DNA of 64,000 bases from Lutibacter citreus (GTDB lineage: Bacteria > Bacteroidota > Bacteroidia > Flavobacteriales > Flavobacteriaceae), in the NCBI RefSeq assembly GCF_003260195.1, contig NZ_QEIH01000010.1:117803-181802 (forward strand), read 5' to 3'. Positions 1 to 9,070 of the stretch are shown piece by piece; positions within the stretch are counted from its first letter, which is position 1, and every line of letters begins with the position of its first letter. The notes under the pieces were generated by a model that did no database searches, was not told the origin of the DNA, and was given only the letters and a program-made list of their open reading frames with translations. The translations under genes and the position numbers were made by a program.

Positions 1-1
1 A

Positions 2-517
2 GTTCGTTGGCCAGAAAATGTAAAAGCAAATACAAAATATGAGCAAGCAATCTGTACAACAGATTTGTTAGCTACTTTTTCAGAATTATTTGATAAAGAA
101 TTACCAAATAATATAGGTGAAGATAGTAAGAGTTTTTTGTCTGCCTTAAAAGGAAAATCGATTAAAGGAAATATAAATCGTGCAATTGTACATCATTCTG
201 GAGATGGAAGTTTTGCCATAAGAAAAGGTAAGTGGAAATTAGTTTTTGCTGAAGATGGAGGAGATCATCGTATCAACCCAAAAGATAAGCCAATTGTAAA
301 TAGTTCTTCTAAAATGCTTTTTAACATGCAAAAGGATGCAATTGAATCGATAAATGTTAGTTCCCAGTATCCTAAAGTTGTAGAAGAATTGACAAAGGAA
401 TTGGCTGAAATTATCAAAAATGGGCGAAGTACCTTTGGAGCAAATCAGCCAACAAATTTAAAAGACTCAAAATTAAAGTGGCCTCAAATAAAAATATTTC
501 AGAAGTATTTAAATTAA
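2..517 (+). CDS. Sulfatase, C-terminal part (5' end outside window)
   Basis: The reading frame is open from base 2, so the gene starts upstream and only about the last 171 residues are present. They read VRWPENVKANTKYEQAICTTDLLATFSELF and onward to GDGSFAIRKGKWKLVF, the usual C-terminal subdomain of S1-family sulfatases: the segment assigning the target and the G-x-x-AIRKGKWKL strand that closes the active site. The catalytic Cys and metal-binding Asp residues would lie in the missing part. It ends with IIKNGRSTFG, a tail that recurs as a remnant at about 5.3 kb. The next sulfatase begins 15 bases downstream, so the two are probably co-transcribed. It would act in the periplasm on sulfated sugars. 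The family call is firm; the substrate is not visible. Confidence 0.88.
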   Translation, partial: VRWPENVKANTKYEQAICTTDLLATFSELFDKELPNNIGEDSKSFLSALKGKSIKGNINRAIVHHSGDGSFAIRKGKWKLVFAEDGGDHRINPKDKPIVNSSSKMLFNMQKDAIESINVSSQYPKVVEELTKELAEIIKNGRSTFGANQPTNLKDSKLKWPQIKIFQKYLN

Positions 518-532
518 TTTTTATAGAAAGTT

Positions 533-2071
533 ATGATCAAAAAATATTTGATAGTATTATCCGCTGTACTTGCAGTCTCTTGCAGTATGGGAGAGCATAA
601 GAAAGCAGTAATAATAGAAAAGCCTAATATCATAATCATTTATACAGATGATTTGGGGTATGGAGATGTTGGGTTTAATGGAGCAACGGAAATAAAGACA
701 CCTAATCTTGATAAATTAGCGAAGGGTGGAGTTCGTTTTACAAATGGATTTGCTTCCTCTGCAACATGTACACCAAGTAGATATGCTTTGTTGACAGGAG
801 AGTATCCTTGGAGAGAGAAAAATGCTAGAGTACTATCTGGATCTGCACCTTTAATTATTGAAACAGATCAAATGACAATTCCTAAAATGTTAAAAGAAAA
901 TGGATATTACACAGGAATTATAGGAAAATGGCATCTAGGTTTAGGTGCTGGAGAAATGAATTGGAATAATAAAATAACTCCAGGACCAAATGAAGTAGGT
1001 TTTGATTACTCTTATATAATGGCTGCAACACAAGACAGAGTGCCTACCGTTTATATAAAAAATGGAAATGTTGTTGGTTTGGATCCAAAAGATCCAATAG
1101 AGGTTAGAAATAAAGATAATTTTGAAGGGCAAGTTACGGGTCTAGAAAACCCTGAATTAACAACTATGAAATGGCATCATGGACATAATGGGAGTATTGT
1201 AAATGGTATTTCTCGTATAGGTTATATGAAAGGTGGTGAAAGTGCGAAATGGAAGGATGTAGACATGGCAGACCATTTTTTAGAAGGTGCTCAAGATTAT
1301 GTAAAAAAACATAAAAACGAACCTTTCTTTTTATATTATGCAATGCAACAACCACATGTGCCAAGAACACCACATCCTAGGTTTGTAGGGAAATCGGGTT
1401 TGGGGCCAAGAGGAGATGTAATCTTAGAAGCAGATTGGTGTATTGGTGAATTTATAAAAACCTTAGAACAAGAGGGTTTATTAGAAAACACATTCATAGT
1501 TTTTTCTAGTGATAATGGACCTGTTTTAAATGATGGTTATTACGATGATGCAGAAGAGAAATTAGGGAAACACACTCCTGGAGGTGAATTTAGAGGTGGG
1601 AAATATAGCCTTTTTGAAGCAGGAACACATGTGCCGTTTTTTACTTATTGGAAAGGAACAATTGAACCTAAAGTTTCTGATGCAATGGTATGTCAAATAG
1701 ACTTATTATCTTCGTTGTCAAAATTTGTAGGAAGTGATGTTAAAGTAAAAGATAGTGAAGAATTGTTAGATGTTTTTTTAGGGAAATCTAATAAAGGAAG
1801 AGAAAGTTTAGTAATTGAAGCAATTACGAAAACGGCCTATAAAGAAGGGGATTGGGTTATGATTCCTCCTTATAAGGGGCCTGCTATTAAAAGAAATATT
1901 GAAATGGGAAGTTCAAAAAATTATCAGTTGTATAACTTAAAAGAAGATGCGAGTCAACAGATTAATTTAGCGGAAATTAATAAAGAAAAACTTCAAGAAT
2001 TGATTTTTAAATTTAACGCAATAAGAGGAGGAAATAAATCCAAATTTATTTCAAAGAAAAATAATAAATAA
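533..2071 (+). CDS. S1-family sulfatase, lipoprotein
   Basis: 512 residues. The N-terminus is a lipoprotein signal (hydrophobic run, then AVSC with Cys17). Metal-binding Asp39-Asp40 sit in IYTDDLGYGDVG. The C-x-P-S-R sulfatase signature is Cys79-Thr-Pro-Ser-Arg; the Cys is expected to be converted to formylglycine by a maturase that is not in this window. GKWHLGLG and SSDNGPVL are the further conserved metal and sulfate-binding segments. The length is normal for an exo-acting sulfatase. It removes sulfate esters from a polysaccharide or its fragments, probably at the cell surface or in the periplasm. It lies 15 bases after one sulfatase and one base before the next, a three-gene run of desulfating enzymes. 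The exact subfamily and sugar position cannot be told from the sequence alone. Confidence 0.93.
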   Translation: MIKKYLIVLSAVLAVSCSMGEHKKAVIIEKPNIIIIYTDDLGYGDVGFNGATEIKTPNLDKLAKGGVRFTNGFASSATCTPSRYALLTGEYPWREKNARVLSGSAPLIIETDQMTIPKMLKENGYYTGIIGKWHLGLGAGEMNWNNKITPGPNEVGFDYSYIMAATQDRVPTVYIKNGNVVGLDPKDPIEVRNKDNFEGQVTGLENPELTTMKWHHGHNGSIVNGISRIGYMKGGESAKWKDVDMADHFLEGAQDYVKKHKNEPFFLYYAMQQPHVPRTPHPRFVGKSGLGPRGDVILEADWCIGEFIKTLEQEGLLENTFIVFSSDNGPVLNDGYYDDAEEKLGKHTPGGEFRGGKYSLFEAGTHVPFFTYWKGTIEPKVSDAMVCQIDLLSSLSKFVGSDVKVKDSEELLDVFLGKSNKGRESLVIEAITKTAYKEGDWVMIPPYKGPAIKRNIEMGSSKNYQLYNLKEDASQQINLAEINKEKLQELIFKFNAIRGGNKSKFISKKNNK

Positions 2072-2072
2072 G

Positions 2073-3656
2073 ATGAAAATATTCAAATTAATAATTTGCT
2101 TAATTTTGTTAACAACAACAGCAATAAAAGCACAGAAAAAGAAAAGTACAAAACCAAACATCATATTAATCTATGCTGATGATATGGGAAGAGGAATGTT
2201 AAGTAATTATGGACAGAAATACTTTACAACTCCTAATATTGATAGATTAGCGGATCAAGGAATGCGTTTTAATCATGTATATGGATGCAATTTTTGTGCA
2301 CCAGCAAGAGCAAGTTTAATAAGTGGTATGCATGATGCTCATTTACAACCTTGGTCTTTTACTCAAGGAGGAGTGTATATGAAACCAGCTAATGAAATAA
2401 ATGTAGCTGAGCTTTCTAAAAAAATTGATAAAGTATCTATTCCTGCTGGTGAAAATGAGGTTTTTTTAGCAACTGTAGCTAAGAATGAGGGATACGTAAC
2501 TGCTGAATTTGGAAAATTAGAATGGGGATTTGCCACATCACCTGAGCGAATAAAGAGTCATGATTGGGATTATCACTTTGGATATTATGATCATAGAAGA
2601 TGTCATGGATTTTATCCTCCATTTTTATTTGAAAACGGAAATTTGATTGAAATACCTGGGAATACCCATGTTGATTGTGGGGTTACATTTTCACGGGAAT
2701 CACCAGAAAATTATAAAAAGAGATGGGATATGACGGGTAAAGAAAAATACTCGGAATATGTATTTATGGAGAAAGCATTAAAATTTATAGATGAGAATAA
2801 TCCTAAAATAACGAATAAGCCTTTCTTTATGTATTACTCTAGTCAGTTGCCTCATGGGCCTGTTTCTGTTCCTGAAGTGGATGCTGAATTAAAAAACAAT
2901 CCTGACTTAACCGAGATAGAAAAAGAATTTGGAACCATGGTGAAAATTTTAGATAATAGTGTTGGGAAGCTATATAATCATCTTGATAAATTAGGCCTTT
3001 TAGAAAACACTATTATAATATTTACGGGTGATAATGGACATGAAGTACCTACACTTCAAACAGGAAGAACTGAAGATGGAAAACGTATGTTAAATGGAGG
3101 GAAGTTTGATAATGTAAAAACGAAGTTCTATAGTGATATCAACGGAGATGTATTTGATGGGAATAATGGAATGGCAGGTTTAAAAAGAGCTAGCTGGGAA
3201 GGTGGAGTTAGGGTGCCGTTGTATTGGTTTTGGAAAGGTAAGATTGCAGCGGGTACAGAAAGTAACCAATTGGTAGCAAATTATGATATTTTAAATACAC
3301 TTTCAGAATTGATAGGAGGTAAGAACTATCATGAAAAGGACAGTAAATCCTATTCAAAAACATTGTTAGGTAGTAAAAGTGATGAGCGTGATTACACAGT
3401 TTTTTCATCAAAAACAGGCCCTGGAATTGTAACTAAAGAAGGATGGAAGCTAAGATATGAAAATAAGAAGAAAGTATTTCAATTGTATTATCTTCCAAAA
3501 GATTATAGAGAAGAAAATGTATTGAACGAAAAGTATCCAAATAAAGTAAAAGAATTAAAAGCAATTCTTCTTAAGGAATGTGACGGTGATTTAGATAATG
3601 GTGGTTATCCAACATTTTCATTTGCAGTACCTTCTACAAAGGAGAAGAAACATTAA
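2073..3656 (+). CDS. S1-family sulfatase, secreted
   Basis: 527 residues with a cleavable signal peptide ending near TAIKAQ. Asp36-Asp37 (IYADDMGRG) are the metal ligands, and Cys75-Ala-Pro-Ala-Arg79 fits the C-x-P-x-R formylglycine motif in its Ala variant. TGDNGHEVP gives the second Asp-Asn pair. The start ATG lies one base after the upstream stop, so translation is probably coupled. A strong hairpin with a T-run follows the stop, closing the sulfatase transcription unit. The protein should desulfate a glycan in the periplasm. It differs clearly from its neighbour (different spacing and motif residues), which suggests that the two enzymes act on different sulfate positions. That last point is inference. 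Confidence 0.92.
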   Translation: MKIFKLIICLILLTTTAIKAQKKKSTKPNIILIYADDMGRGMLSNYGQKYFTTPNIDRLADQGMRFNHVYGCNFCAPARASLISGMHDAHLQPWSFTQGGVYMKPANEINVAELSKKIDKVSIPAGENEVFLATVAKNEGYVTAEFGKLEWGFATSPERIKSHDWDYHFGYYDHRRCHGFYPPFLFENGNLIEIPGNTHVDCGVTFSRESPENYKKRWDMTGKEKYSEYVFMEKALKFIDENNPKITNKPFFMYYSSQLPHGPVSVPEVDAELKNNPDLTEIEKEFGTMVKILDNSVGKLYNHLDKLGLLENTIIIFTGDNGHEVPTLQTGRTEDGKRMLNGGKFDNVKTKFYSDINGDVFDGNNGMAGLKRASWEGGVRVPLYWFWKGKIAAGTESNQLVANYDILNTLSELIGGKNYHEKDSKSYSKTLLGSKSDERDYTVFSSKTGPGIVTKEGWKLRYENKKKVFQLYYLPKDYREENVLNEKYPNKVKELKAILLKECDGDLDNGGYPTFSFAVPSTKEKKH

Positions 3657-3714
3657 CGGAATTACAATAACTGAGAGCAAATTTAAACTCTTGAGAAGTA
3701 ATTGTGTTTTATTG

Positions 3715-3754
3715 AACGCAAGATTTTAACAAGTTTAAAATGTTGCGTTTTTTG
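3715..3754 (+). terminator. Intrinsic terminator after sulfatase run
   Basis: AACGCAA (3715-3721) pairs with TTGCGTT (3743-3749), with further A/T pairing inside the stem, followed directly by a T-run. It lies 58 bases after the third sulfatase stop and fits an intrinsic terminator. Confidence 0.75.
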
Positions 3755-3861
3755 TTTTCAATAATTAAAAGAAAGTGTTGTTTCTCTTTTAATAAACAAG
3801 GATATTGACTCATAGCGACACTTAAATGAATAGTAAAGACAAGTTGTTTTTTTGTTATGAA

Positions 3862-3869
3862 TACTTTTG
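3862..3869 (+). promoter_or_regulatory. Candidate -7 promoter element
   Basis: TACTTTTG matches the Bacteroidota TAnnTTTG -7 consensus exactly. A TTTG (3851-3854) lies upstream but too close to be a normal -33 box, so the promoter call rests on one element. It would give the beta-helix gene at 3954 its own transcript, in keeping with the terminator upstream. Confidence 0.4.
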
Positions 3870-3953
3870 AAGAGTAGTAATGTAAACCATATCATAAACT
3901 CAACTAATAAGTACATTAAATTATTATTTATTTAAAATTAAGGAATTAGAATC

Positions 3954-5261
3954 ATGAAAAGAATAATTAAATACTTAAGTGTATTATTTTTAGTTGTATT
4001 ATTTTTTAGCTGTTCTAAGAAATTAAACATAACAAAAACTCAAAATGATAAAGTAAAAACTGAATTAGAATCGGTATTATTATCAACAAATAAAGGAGAA
4101 TTTTACACATTACCTACTTCTTTTAAGAAAACAGTCAATTTTAAAACAGAGTACAATGTAGATAATGATTTTAGTACAGATGATAGTGAAAAACTTCAGA
4201 AGGCAATTGATAAACTGTCGGATGCTGGAGGTGGGAAAATAGTGATTCCTGAAGGTAACTATTCTTTTAATGAGGTTTCTTTAAAAAAGGATGTTCATAT
4301 TGAAATAGATAAGGATGCAGTGCTAAGACCTTTTGCTGCTTTGGGTAAAAAAGCGTTGTTAATGTTTTCATTTACAAGTACAAATAAGAATGTACCATTA
4401 AGAAATACAGGTATTTATTGTACAAACGGAAAATTCACAGTGGATTTAAACTATGTTAGACCATTGGGTAGAGGTTTTAGGTTTTGTATTTTTAAAAATG
4501 CAGATGGTTTTTTAGTTTCTGACGTTAGTATTTTAGATAATCACACTCAATTTTCAGCATTTGTTTTTAACGGAGAAACAATAAATAATAGAGCTTATGG
4601 CCCTAAAAATGGGGTTTTAAAAAATGCAAATACTACAAATTCTGATTATGGATATGGTTTAATTCAAATGCAATTAGGAAAGAATATATTCTATAGTAAT
4701 ATAAGCGGAATTGGTGGTGCAACATTGCGTTTGGAGCCACATAATAAAAATTTGAGAACGTTAGATGCTGTAAATGTTATAGATAATATTGTAGCTAGAA
4801 ATGTAAGATGCACAGAAGGGAATGCGGCAATAATGTTATCTCCCCATTTTATGGCTAATGGTATAGTTGATCTTAGAGATATTACAAGTGTACGTTGTGG
4901 TGCAGCGGTACGAATTGAAGGTGGGTTTATTTCAAAAGATGAAAAAGCATATGGTATTACTAGTATTGGTTCTTTTGATTCTCGTTCAATTATTAGAGAT
5001 GTAAAAGTTACCTATGCAGAAACTGGAGCGCAGGTGAAACCCAAACATTACCGTTATTTACCATGTAATTTAAAAGGGTTAACTACAAAAAATGTGTTAT
5101 CTGAATTTCTGCATGGAGATAGTTTTGAAGGACCATCAATAGCTGGTGTAATATACACTTCTAAATATAGTATTGATTTTAATGAAAGTCATGTTACTAA
5201 ATTTGAAGGGCCTAATAATGGACTTCAAAAAGTTGTAAGAGCTGTTGTTAAATGTAATTAA
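3954..5261 (+). CDS. Beta-helix polysaccharide-degrading lipoprotein, possibly GH82-like
   Basis: 435 residues. The lipoprotein signal ends at LFFSC (Cys20). DDSEKLQKAIDKLSDAGGGKIVIPEG and KDVHIEIDKDAVLRP are the usual first turns of a right-handed parallel beta-helix, as in polygalacturonases, pectate lyases and iota-carrageenases. No GH28 NTD/DD/GHG set is visible. The stretch GGATLRLEPHNK, followed about 37 residues later by MLSPHF, recalls the Glu and His spacing I remember for GH82 iota-carrageenase, but the Asp two residues after the Glu is a His here. GH82 is therefore only a proposal. Placed between sulfatases and susC/susD, it most likely cleaves a sulfated polysaccharide at the cell surface. 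A sulfatase-tail remnant follows it. Confidence 0.75.
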   Translation: MKRIIKYLSVLFLVVLFFSCSKKLNITKTQNDKVKTELESVLLSTNKGEFYTLPTSFKKTVNFKTEYNVDNDFSTDDSEKLQKAIDKLSDAGGGKIVIPEGNYSFNEVSLKKDVHIEIDKDAVLRPFAALGKKALLMFSFTSTNKNVPLRNTGIYCTNGKFTVDLNYVRPLGRGFRFCIFKNADGFLVSDVSILDNHTQFSAFVFNGETINNRAYGPKNGVLKNANTTNSDYGYGLIQMQLGKNIFYSNISGIGGATLRLEPHNKNLRTLDAVNVIDNIVARNVRCTEGNAAIMLSPHFMANGIVDLRDITSVRCGAAVRIEGGFISKDEKAYGITSIGSFDSRSIIRDVKVTYAETGAQVKPKHYRYLPCNLKGLTTKNVLSEFLHGDSFEGPSIAGVIYTSKYSIDFNESHVTKFEGPNNGLQKVVRAVVKCN

Positions 5262-5341
5262 ATTGGGGGGAACCAAGATTCGTTAGTGATTGCCAACAAG
5301 AAACAACAGTTGTTGGTGCTGATTTTTAAAAAGAATATGTA

Positions 5342-5401
5342 ATTAATATAAAGAACGGAAGAAGTACTTCAGGAAAGCATCAGAAAACTGATTTTAAATG
5401 A
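5342..5401 (+). pseudogene. Sulfatase C-terminal remnant
   Basis: One frame reads INIKNGRSTSGKHQKTDFK and then stops. This matches the tail of the sulfatase at the window start (IIKNGRSTFGANQPTNLK) in sense and spacing. No sulfatase body precedes it; the frame is closed a few codons upstream. It is best read as the decayed end of a fourth sulfatase gene. Confidence 0.55.
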
Positions 5402-5930
5402 TCCTAATCTTGAATATGGTGAGAGATTGAAGTTATATAAGGATATTTAAATAAATTGATGCTTATTTTAATGGAGAAGATTAATTTTTTCTTTCGAGGT
5501 AGGATTATTTTAAGAGTGAATGATATTTATCCTTCTGATTAATGATTCTATATCAATTATTCCCTACAGATTCTAATTCCTAAAGTCCTAAATATTTTTT
5601 CTTCTTGTAATTGTGAACAATAAGTTAGATTGGATATTCATTCTTTTGATATATAGGATTATAATCACTTAAATATTTATTACAGTTTAATAAGCTATTT
5701 TGTGTTTCTATTAAATTAAAGAACGAGAAATGATTGATTAAAATAACCTTTAGGTACGCTTAATTAACAGATTATTAGTGTTTTGAATTCTTGAATACAT
5801 TTAAAGTACTCACAAGAACAAAATTTAAATTTTATTATAATTTTTTATATAGTGATATGCTTAATTGTTATAACGTTGTTCTCTATTAGGCTGTAGATGT
5901 ATTGTTTACTAGAGTAATAACTGATAAGTT
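5402..5930. other. Intergenic, no gene seen
   Basis: About 530 bases, very AT-rich, with stops in all frames. Beyond the sulfatase remnant just upstream I see no coding signal. It probably serves as the leader region for the susC promoter. Confidence 0.5.
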
Positions 5931-5974
5931 AACCGTTACTTAGCGGTTACTTTACGGTTCTTTACAGTTTTTTG
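5931..5974 (+). repeat. Four 11-bp tandem repeats upstream of susC
   Basis: The units AACCGTTACTT, AGCGGTTACTT, TACGGTTCTTT and ACAGTTTTTTG follow each other without gaps. The 11-bp period places the GGTT core on the same face of the helix each time. The array ends where the putative -33 box of the susC promoter begins, a natural place for an activator of this polysaccharide locus to bind. No regulator gene for the locus lies in the window. Confidence 0.6.
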
Positions 5975-6005
5975 TTTGAAAGAGTTAATCTAAGTTATTT
6001 CTTTG
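5975..6005 (+). promoter_or_regulatory. Candidate susC promoter
   Basis: TTTG at 5975-5978 could be the -33 box and TATTTCTTTG at 5996-6005 an imperfect -7 element (four bases instead of two between TA and TTTG). Transcription would start about 25 bases before the ATG at 6036. The match is imperfect. Confidence 0.4.
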
Positions 6006-6035
6006 AGCTACAATTTTAATAAAACCAAATTTTTT

Positions 6036-9000
6036 ATGAAACAATTATCAAAACTGAAACTAACTTTAGTGCTTATCCTAAGTTCAATTGGGATCCTTGC
6101 AGCACAGGAGATTAGTGTTACTGGTAAAGTAATGAGCTCCGAGGGCAATGAATTATTACCAGGTGTAAGTATCACAATTAAAGGTACTTCCAAAGGAGTA
6201 ACGACCGATTTTGACGGAATTTTCACCATTGAGGCTAATAAAGATGACACTTTATTATTTTCTTATATGGGTTTTAAGGTAAAAGAAATAGTAGTAACTG
6301 ATCAAAAGAATATCAGTGTATTTTTAGATTCTGATGTAAGTTCATTAGATGAAGTGGTTATTGTAGGGTATGGATCTCAACGTAAATCAGATTTAACGGG
6401 TGCTGTTACAAGTGTTGGATCAGCTAAAATTGCTGAACAACCTTCATTAAGAATTGAAGATGCGCTTCAAGGAAAAGTAGGAGGTGTTTCAATTCAGCGT
6501 ACAAGTGGTTCTCCAGATGGAGCTTTGCGTGTAAGAATTAGAGGTACAAACTCACTGCAAGGTAACAATTCTCCTCTGTATGTGGTTGATGGTGTTCTTG
6601 GAGCTGATATGAGCGGTATAAGTGTAAATGATATTCAATCAATTGAGGTGTTAAAAGATGCTTCAGCTACAGCAATTTATGGTTCTCAAGGTTCAAATGG
6701 GGTTATTTTAGTAGCAACCAAGAGAGCTAAATCAGGGACTACAGTTTGGTCTTTTAATTCTAACATAGGTTTTGATAGTCTAGTTAATGATATTAGAATA
6801 CCAACACCTTATGAATATACCCAAATAGCAAATTTAGCTGTTCCCGGATCATTTACTGATACAGAGCAACAAGCTTATTTAGACGACCCTTCGTTGGGTA
6901 CAAATTGGACTGATGAAATTTTTAGAACAGGTCTTAAACAAGATTACCAATTTTCTGCCCAAGGTGGTTCAGATAATATTAAGTATTATGTTTCTACTAC
7001 TTATAATGACATAGAAGCCATTGTAGAAAATGATAACTATAAGCGATTTGGATTGCGTTCAAATTTAGATTTTAAATTAAGTGATAAGGCAAAGTTAACC
7101 GTAAATGTAAATGCATCTAGAATTGAAAGAGAAAGTAGTGATATAGGTGTTAATGCAGCGTCTTTTTATTCTCCTTTATCTCAAAAATATGATGATGAAG
7201 GGAATTATGCATTTGCTCACCATATTGGAAGAGATAATTTAGATAATCCTTTATTTACAATGAATGAAGAGATTACAGATGGAATTACAAACCAAATGGC
7301 TGGGTTAGTTAGATTGGATTTAGATCTTGTAGAAAATTTAACCTATAGTTTTACAGGGGCTGCGTCTACATCGAATCGTAATAGTTCTAGATTTTTTAGG
7401 TATTTGCCAGGTGATGTGCCAAGTACATCAACAGCTAGAATAATTGACAGGCGTAACTTAAGCTTACAAGCTACTAACCAATTGAACTATAGTAATACTT
7501 TTGGAGAAGATCATTCATTAAATATTACAGCTGTTCAAGAGGTTCAATCAGTACAAAATACCCAAACTCAAATTGATGCAACTAATTTTATTTCTACTAC
7601 ATTAGGATATAGAAATTTAAATTTAGCAGAAAGTATTGCTTCAACAAATGAAGCCCAAAATAGAAACTTTCAACTAGCATCGTTTATGGGGAGGGTAAAT
7701 TATGGGTATAAAAACACATACTTATTTACAGCTTCCATGAGAGCTGATGGTTCCTCTAAGTTTGCAAAGGGTAATAAATGGGCTTATTTTCCATCTGCTG
7801 CTTTTGCGTGGAAACTATCTAACGAAGCATTTTTAGAAGATTCTGATAATGTAGACCTATTTAAATTACGTTTAAGTTATGGTAAAGTGGGGAGTCAATC
7901 TATTAATCCGTATCAAACATTTTCAACATTAATTGCTCCAACAACAGGTGGGGTTCCTGTTGAAAACGGAACTTTAACAATTCCAATATTACTTGGAGAT
8001 CCTGCAAGTCCAGATTTAAAATGGGAAACTACAGCACAGTATGACATAGGTGTTGATTTAGAAATGTTTGATGGTTTATTATCTGTTGTTGCAGATTACT
8101 ATTATAAAAAGACATCTGACTTATTATATTCAAGACCTACGCCACTTTTGGCAGGAAATGTAAATCCGTTTGTAACTGAGAATATTGGTGAAATGGAAAA
8201 TAGCGGTTTTGAATTTATGGTAAGTTCTGATATTATTCAAAAAGATGATTTTAATTTAAATATTGGCGCAAATTTATCTGTAAACAAAAATAAGCTATTG
8301 AGTATAGAGGGCTTAGGTAATTTTATACCTGTTACATCAGAACAATATCAACCTAATAGTTTTGCAGGTGTTATACCATATGTTTTAAGAACAGGAAGGC
8401 CATTGGCTGAAATACAAGGATTGATATATGAAGGGCCGTATAGAACGGAAGATCAGGCATTAGCAACTGCTCATGGTAGAGATTTAGGTTCTCCAAGATA
8501 TAGAGATACGAATGGTGATGGTCTAATAACTGTTGAAGATGCTGTTGTAATAGGTAATGGTACTCCAGATTATACGTTAGGTTTAAATGTAAACGGTAAC
8601 TACAAAAACTTTGATTTTTCTATGTTTGTTCAAAGTGTACAAGGGTTCGATCTATTAAATCTTGATTCTTATCAAAGAACTAGAGGTTACACTAATATTG
8701 ATTTGTTAAACGCATGGAGTCCAACAAATGAATCTTCTAATCAGTGGGCATATTCAAGTTCTTCTTTTGATAATCCTGGAAACACACAGTACCTTGAGGA
8801 TGGTAGTTTTATTAGATTAAAGAATGTTACTTTGGGCTATACGATTCCTAGTGAAACAACTTCAGCGTTTGGTATCGATAGTTTTCGATTTTACATAAAC
8901 GCACAAAATGTTTTTACAATAACAGATTACACAGGCTATGATCCAGAGGCTAGTGCTACGGGAGATAGAGATCAATCTCAAGGGATTTCTGATGGTGATG

Positions 9001-9053
9001 ATACATATCCAAATGCAAAATCGATAAGTTTAGGGCTTAACGTGAAGTTTTAA
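6036..9053 (+). CDS. SusC-family TonB-dependent transporter
   Basis: 1005 residues from ATG 6036 (MKQLSKLKLTLVLILSS), preferred over an upstream TTG at 6003 because it begins directly with a signal peptide ending at ILAAQ. A carboxypeptidase-regulatory-like beta-sandwich follows (VTGKVMSSEGNELLPGVSITIKG), then the TonB-box region and the plug domain (DALQGKVGGVSIQRTSG, PLYVVDGV, IEVLKDASATAIYGSQG). A long beta-barrel ends in a terminal Phe (LGLNVKF). This is the full SusC/RagA layout. It imports oligosaccharides across the outer membrane, powered by TonB, with the SusD lipoprotein encoded 17 bases downstream acting as the lid. The neighbouring sulfatases point to a sulfated glycan as the source of the ligand. 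Confidence 0.95.
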   Translation: MKQLSKLKLTLVLILSSIGILAAQEISVTGKVMSSEGNELLPGVSITIKGTSKGVTTDFDGIFTIEANKDDTLLFSYMGFKVKEIVVTDQKNISVFLDSDVSSLDEVVIVGYGSQRKSDLTGAVTSVGSAKIAEQPSLRIEDALQGKVGGVSIQRTSGSPDGALRVRIRGTNSLQGNNSPLYVVDGVLGADMSGISVNDIQSIEVLKDASATAIYGSQGSNGVILVATKRAKSGTTVWSFNSNIGFDSLVNDIRIPTPYEYTQIANLAVPGSFTDTEQQAYLDDPSLGTNWTDEIFRTGLKQDYQFSAQGGSDNIKYYVSTTYNDIEAIVENDNYKRFGLRSNLDFKLSDKAKLTVNVNASRIERESSDIGVNAASFYSPLSQKYDDEGNYAFAHHIGRDNLDNPLFTMNEEITDGITNQMAGLVRLDLDLVENLTYSFTGAASTSNRNSSRFFRYLPGDVPSTSTARIIDRRNLSLQATNQLNYSNTFGEDHSLNITAVQEVQSVQNTQTQIDATNFISTTLGYRNLNLAESIASTNEAQNRNFQLASFMGRVNYGYKNTYLFTASMRADGSSKFAKGNKWAYFPSAAFAWKLSNEAFLEDSDNVDLFKLRLSYGKVGSQSINPYQTFSTLIAPTTGGVPVENGTLTIPILLGDPASPDLKWETTAQYDIGVDLEMFDGLLSVVADYYYKKTSDLLYSRPTPLLAGNVNPFVTENIGEMENSGFEFMVSSDIIQKDDFNLNIGANLSVNKNKLLSIEGLGNFIPVTSEQYQPNSFAGVIPYVLRTGRPLAEIQGLIYEGPYRTEDQALATAHGRDLGSPRYRDTNGDGLITVEDAVVIGNGTPDYTLGLNVNGNYKNFDFSMFVQSVQGFDLLNLDSYQRTRGYTNIDLLNAWSPTNESSNQWAYSSSSFDNPGNTQYLEDGSFIRLKNVTLGYTIPSETTSAFGIDSFRFYINAQNVFTITDYTGYDPEASATGDRDQSQGISDGDDTYPNAKSISLGLNVKF

Positions 9054-9070
9054 TTTAAAAGAAGAATAAA

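Noticed and set aside
6003..6035. Longer SusC starting at TTG 6003
   Set aside because: The ATG at 6036 begins directly with the signal peptide, and the extra residues look like leader sequence with the promoter in it.
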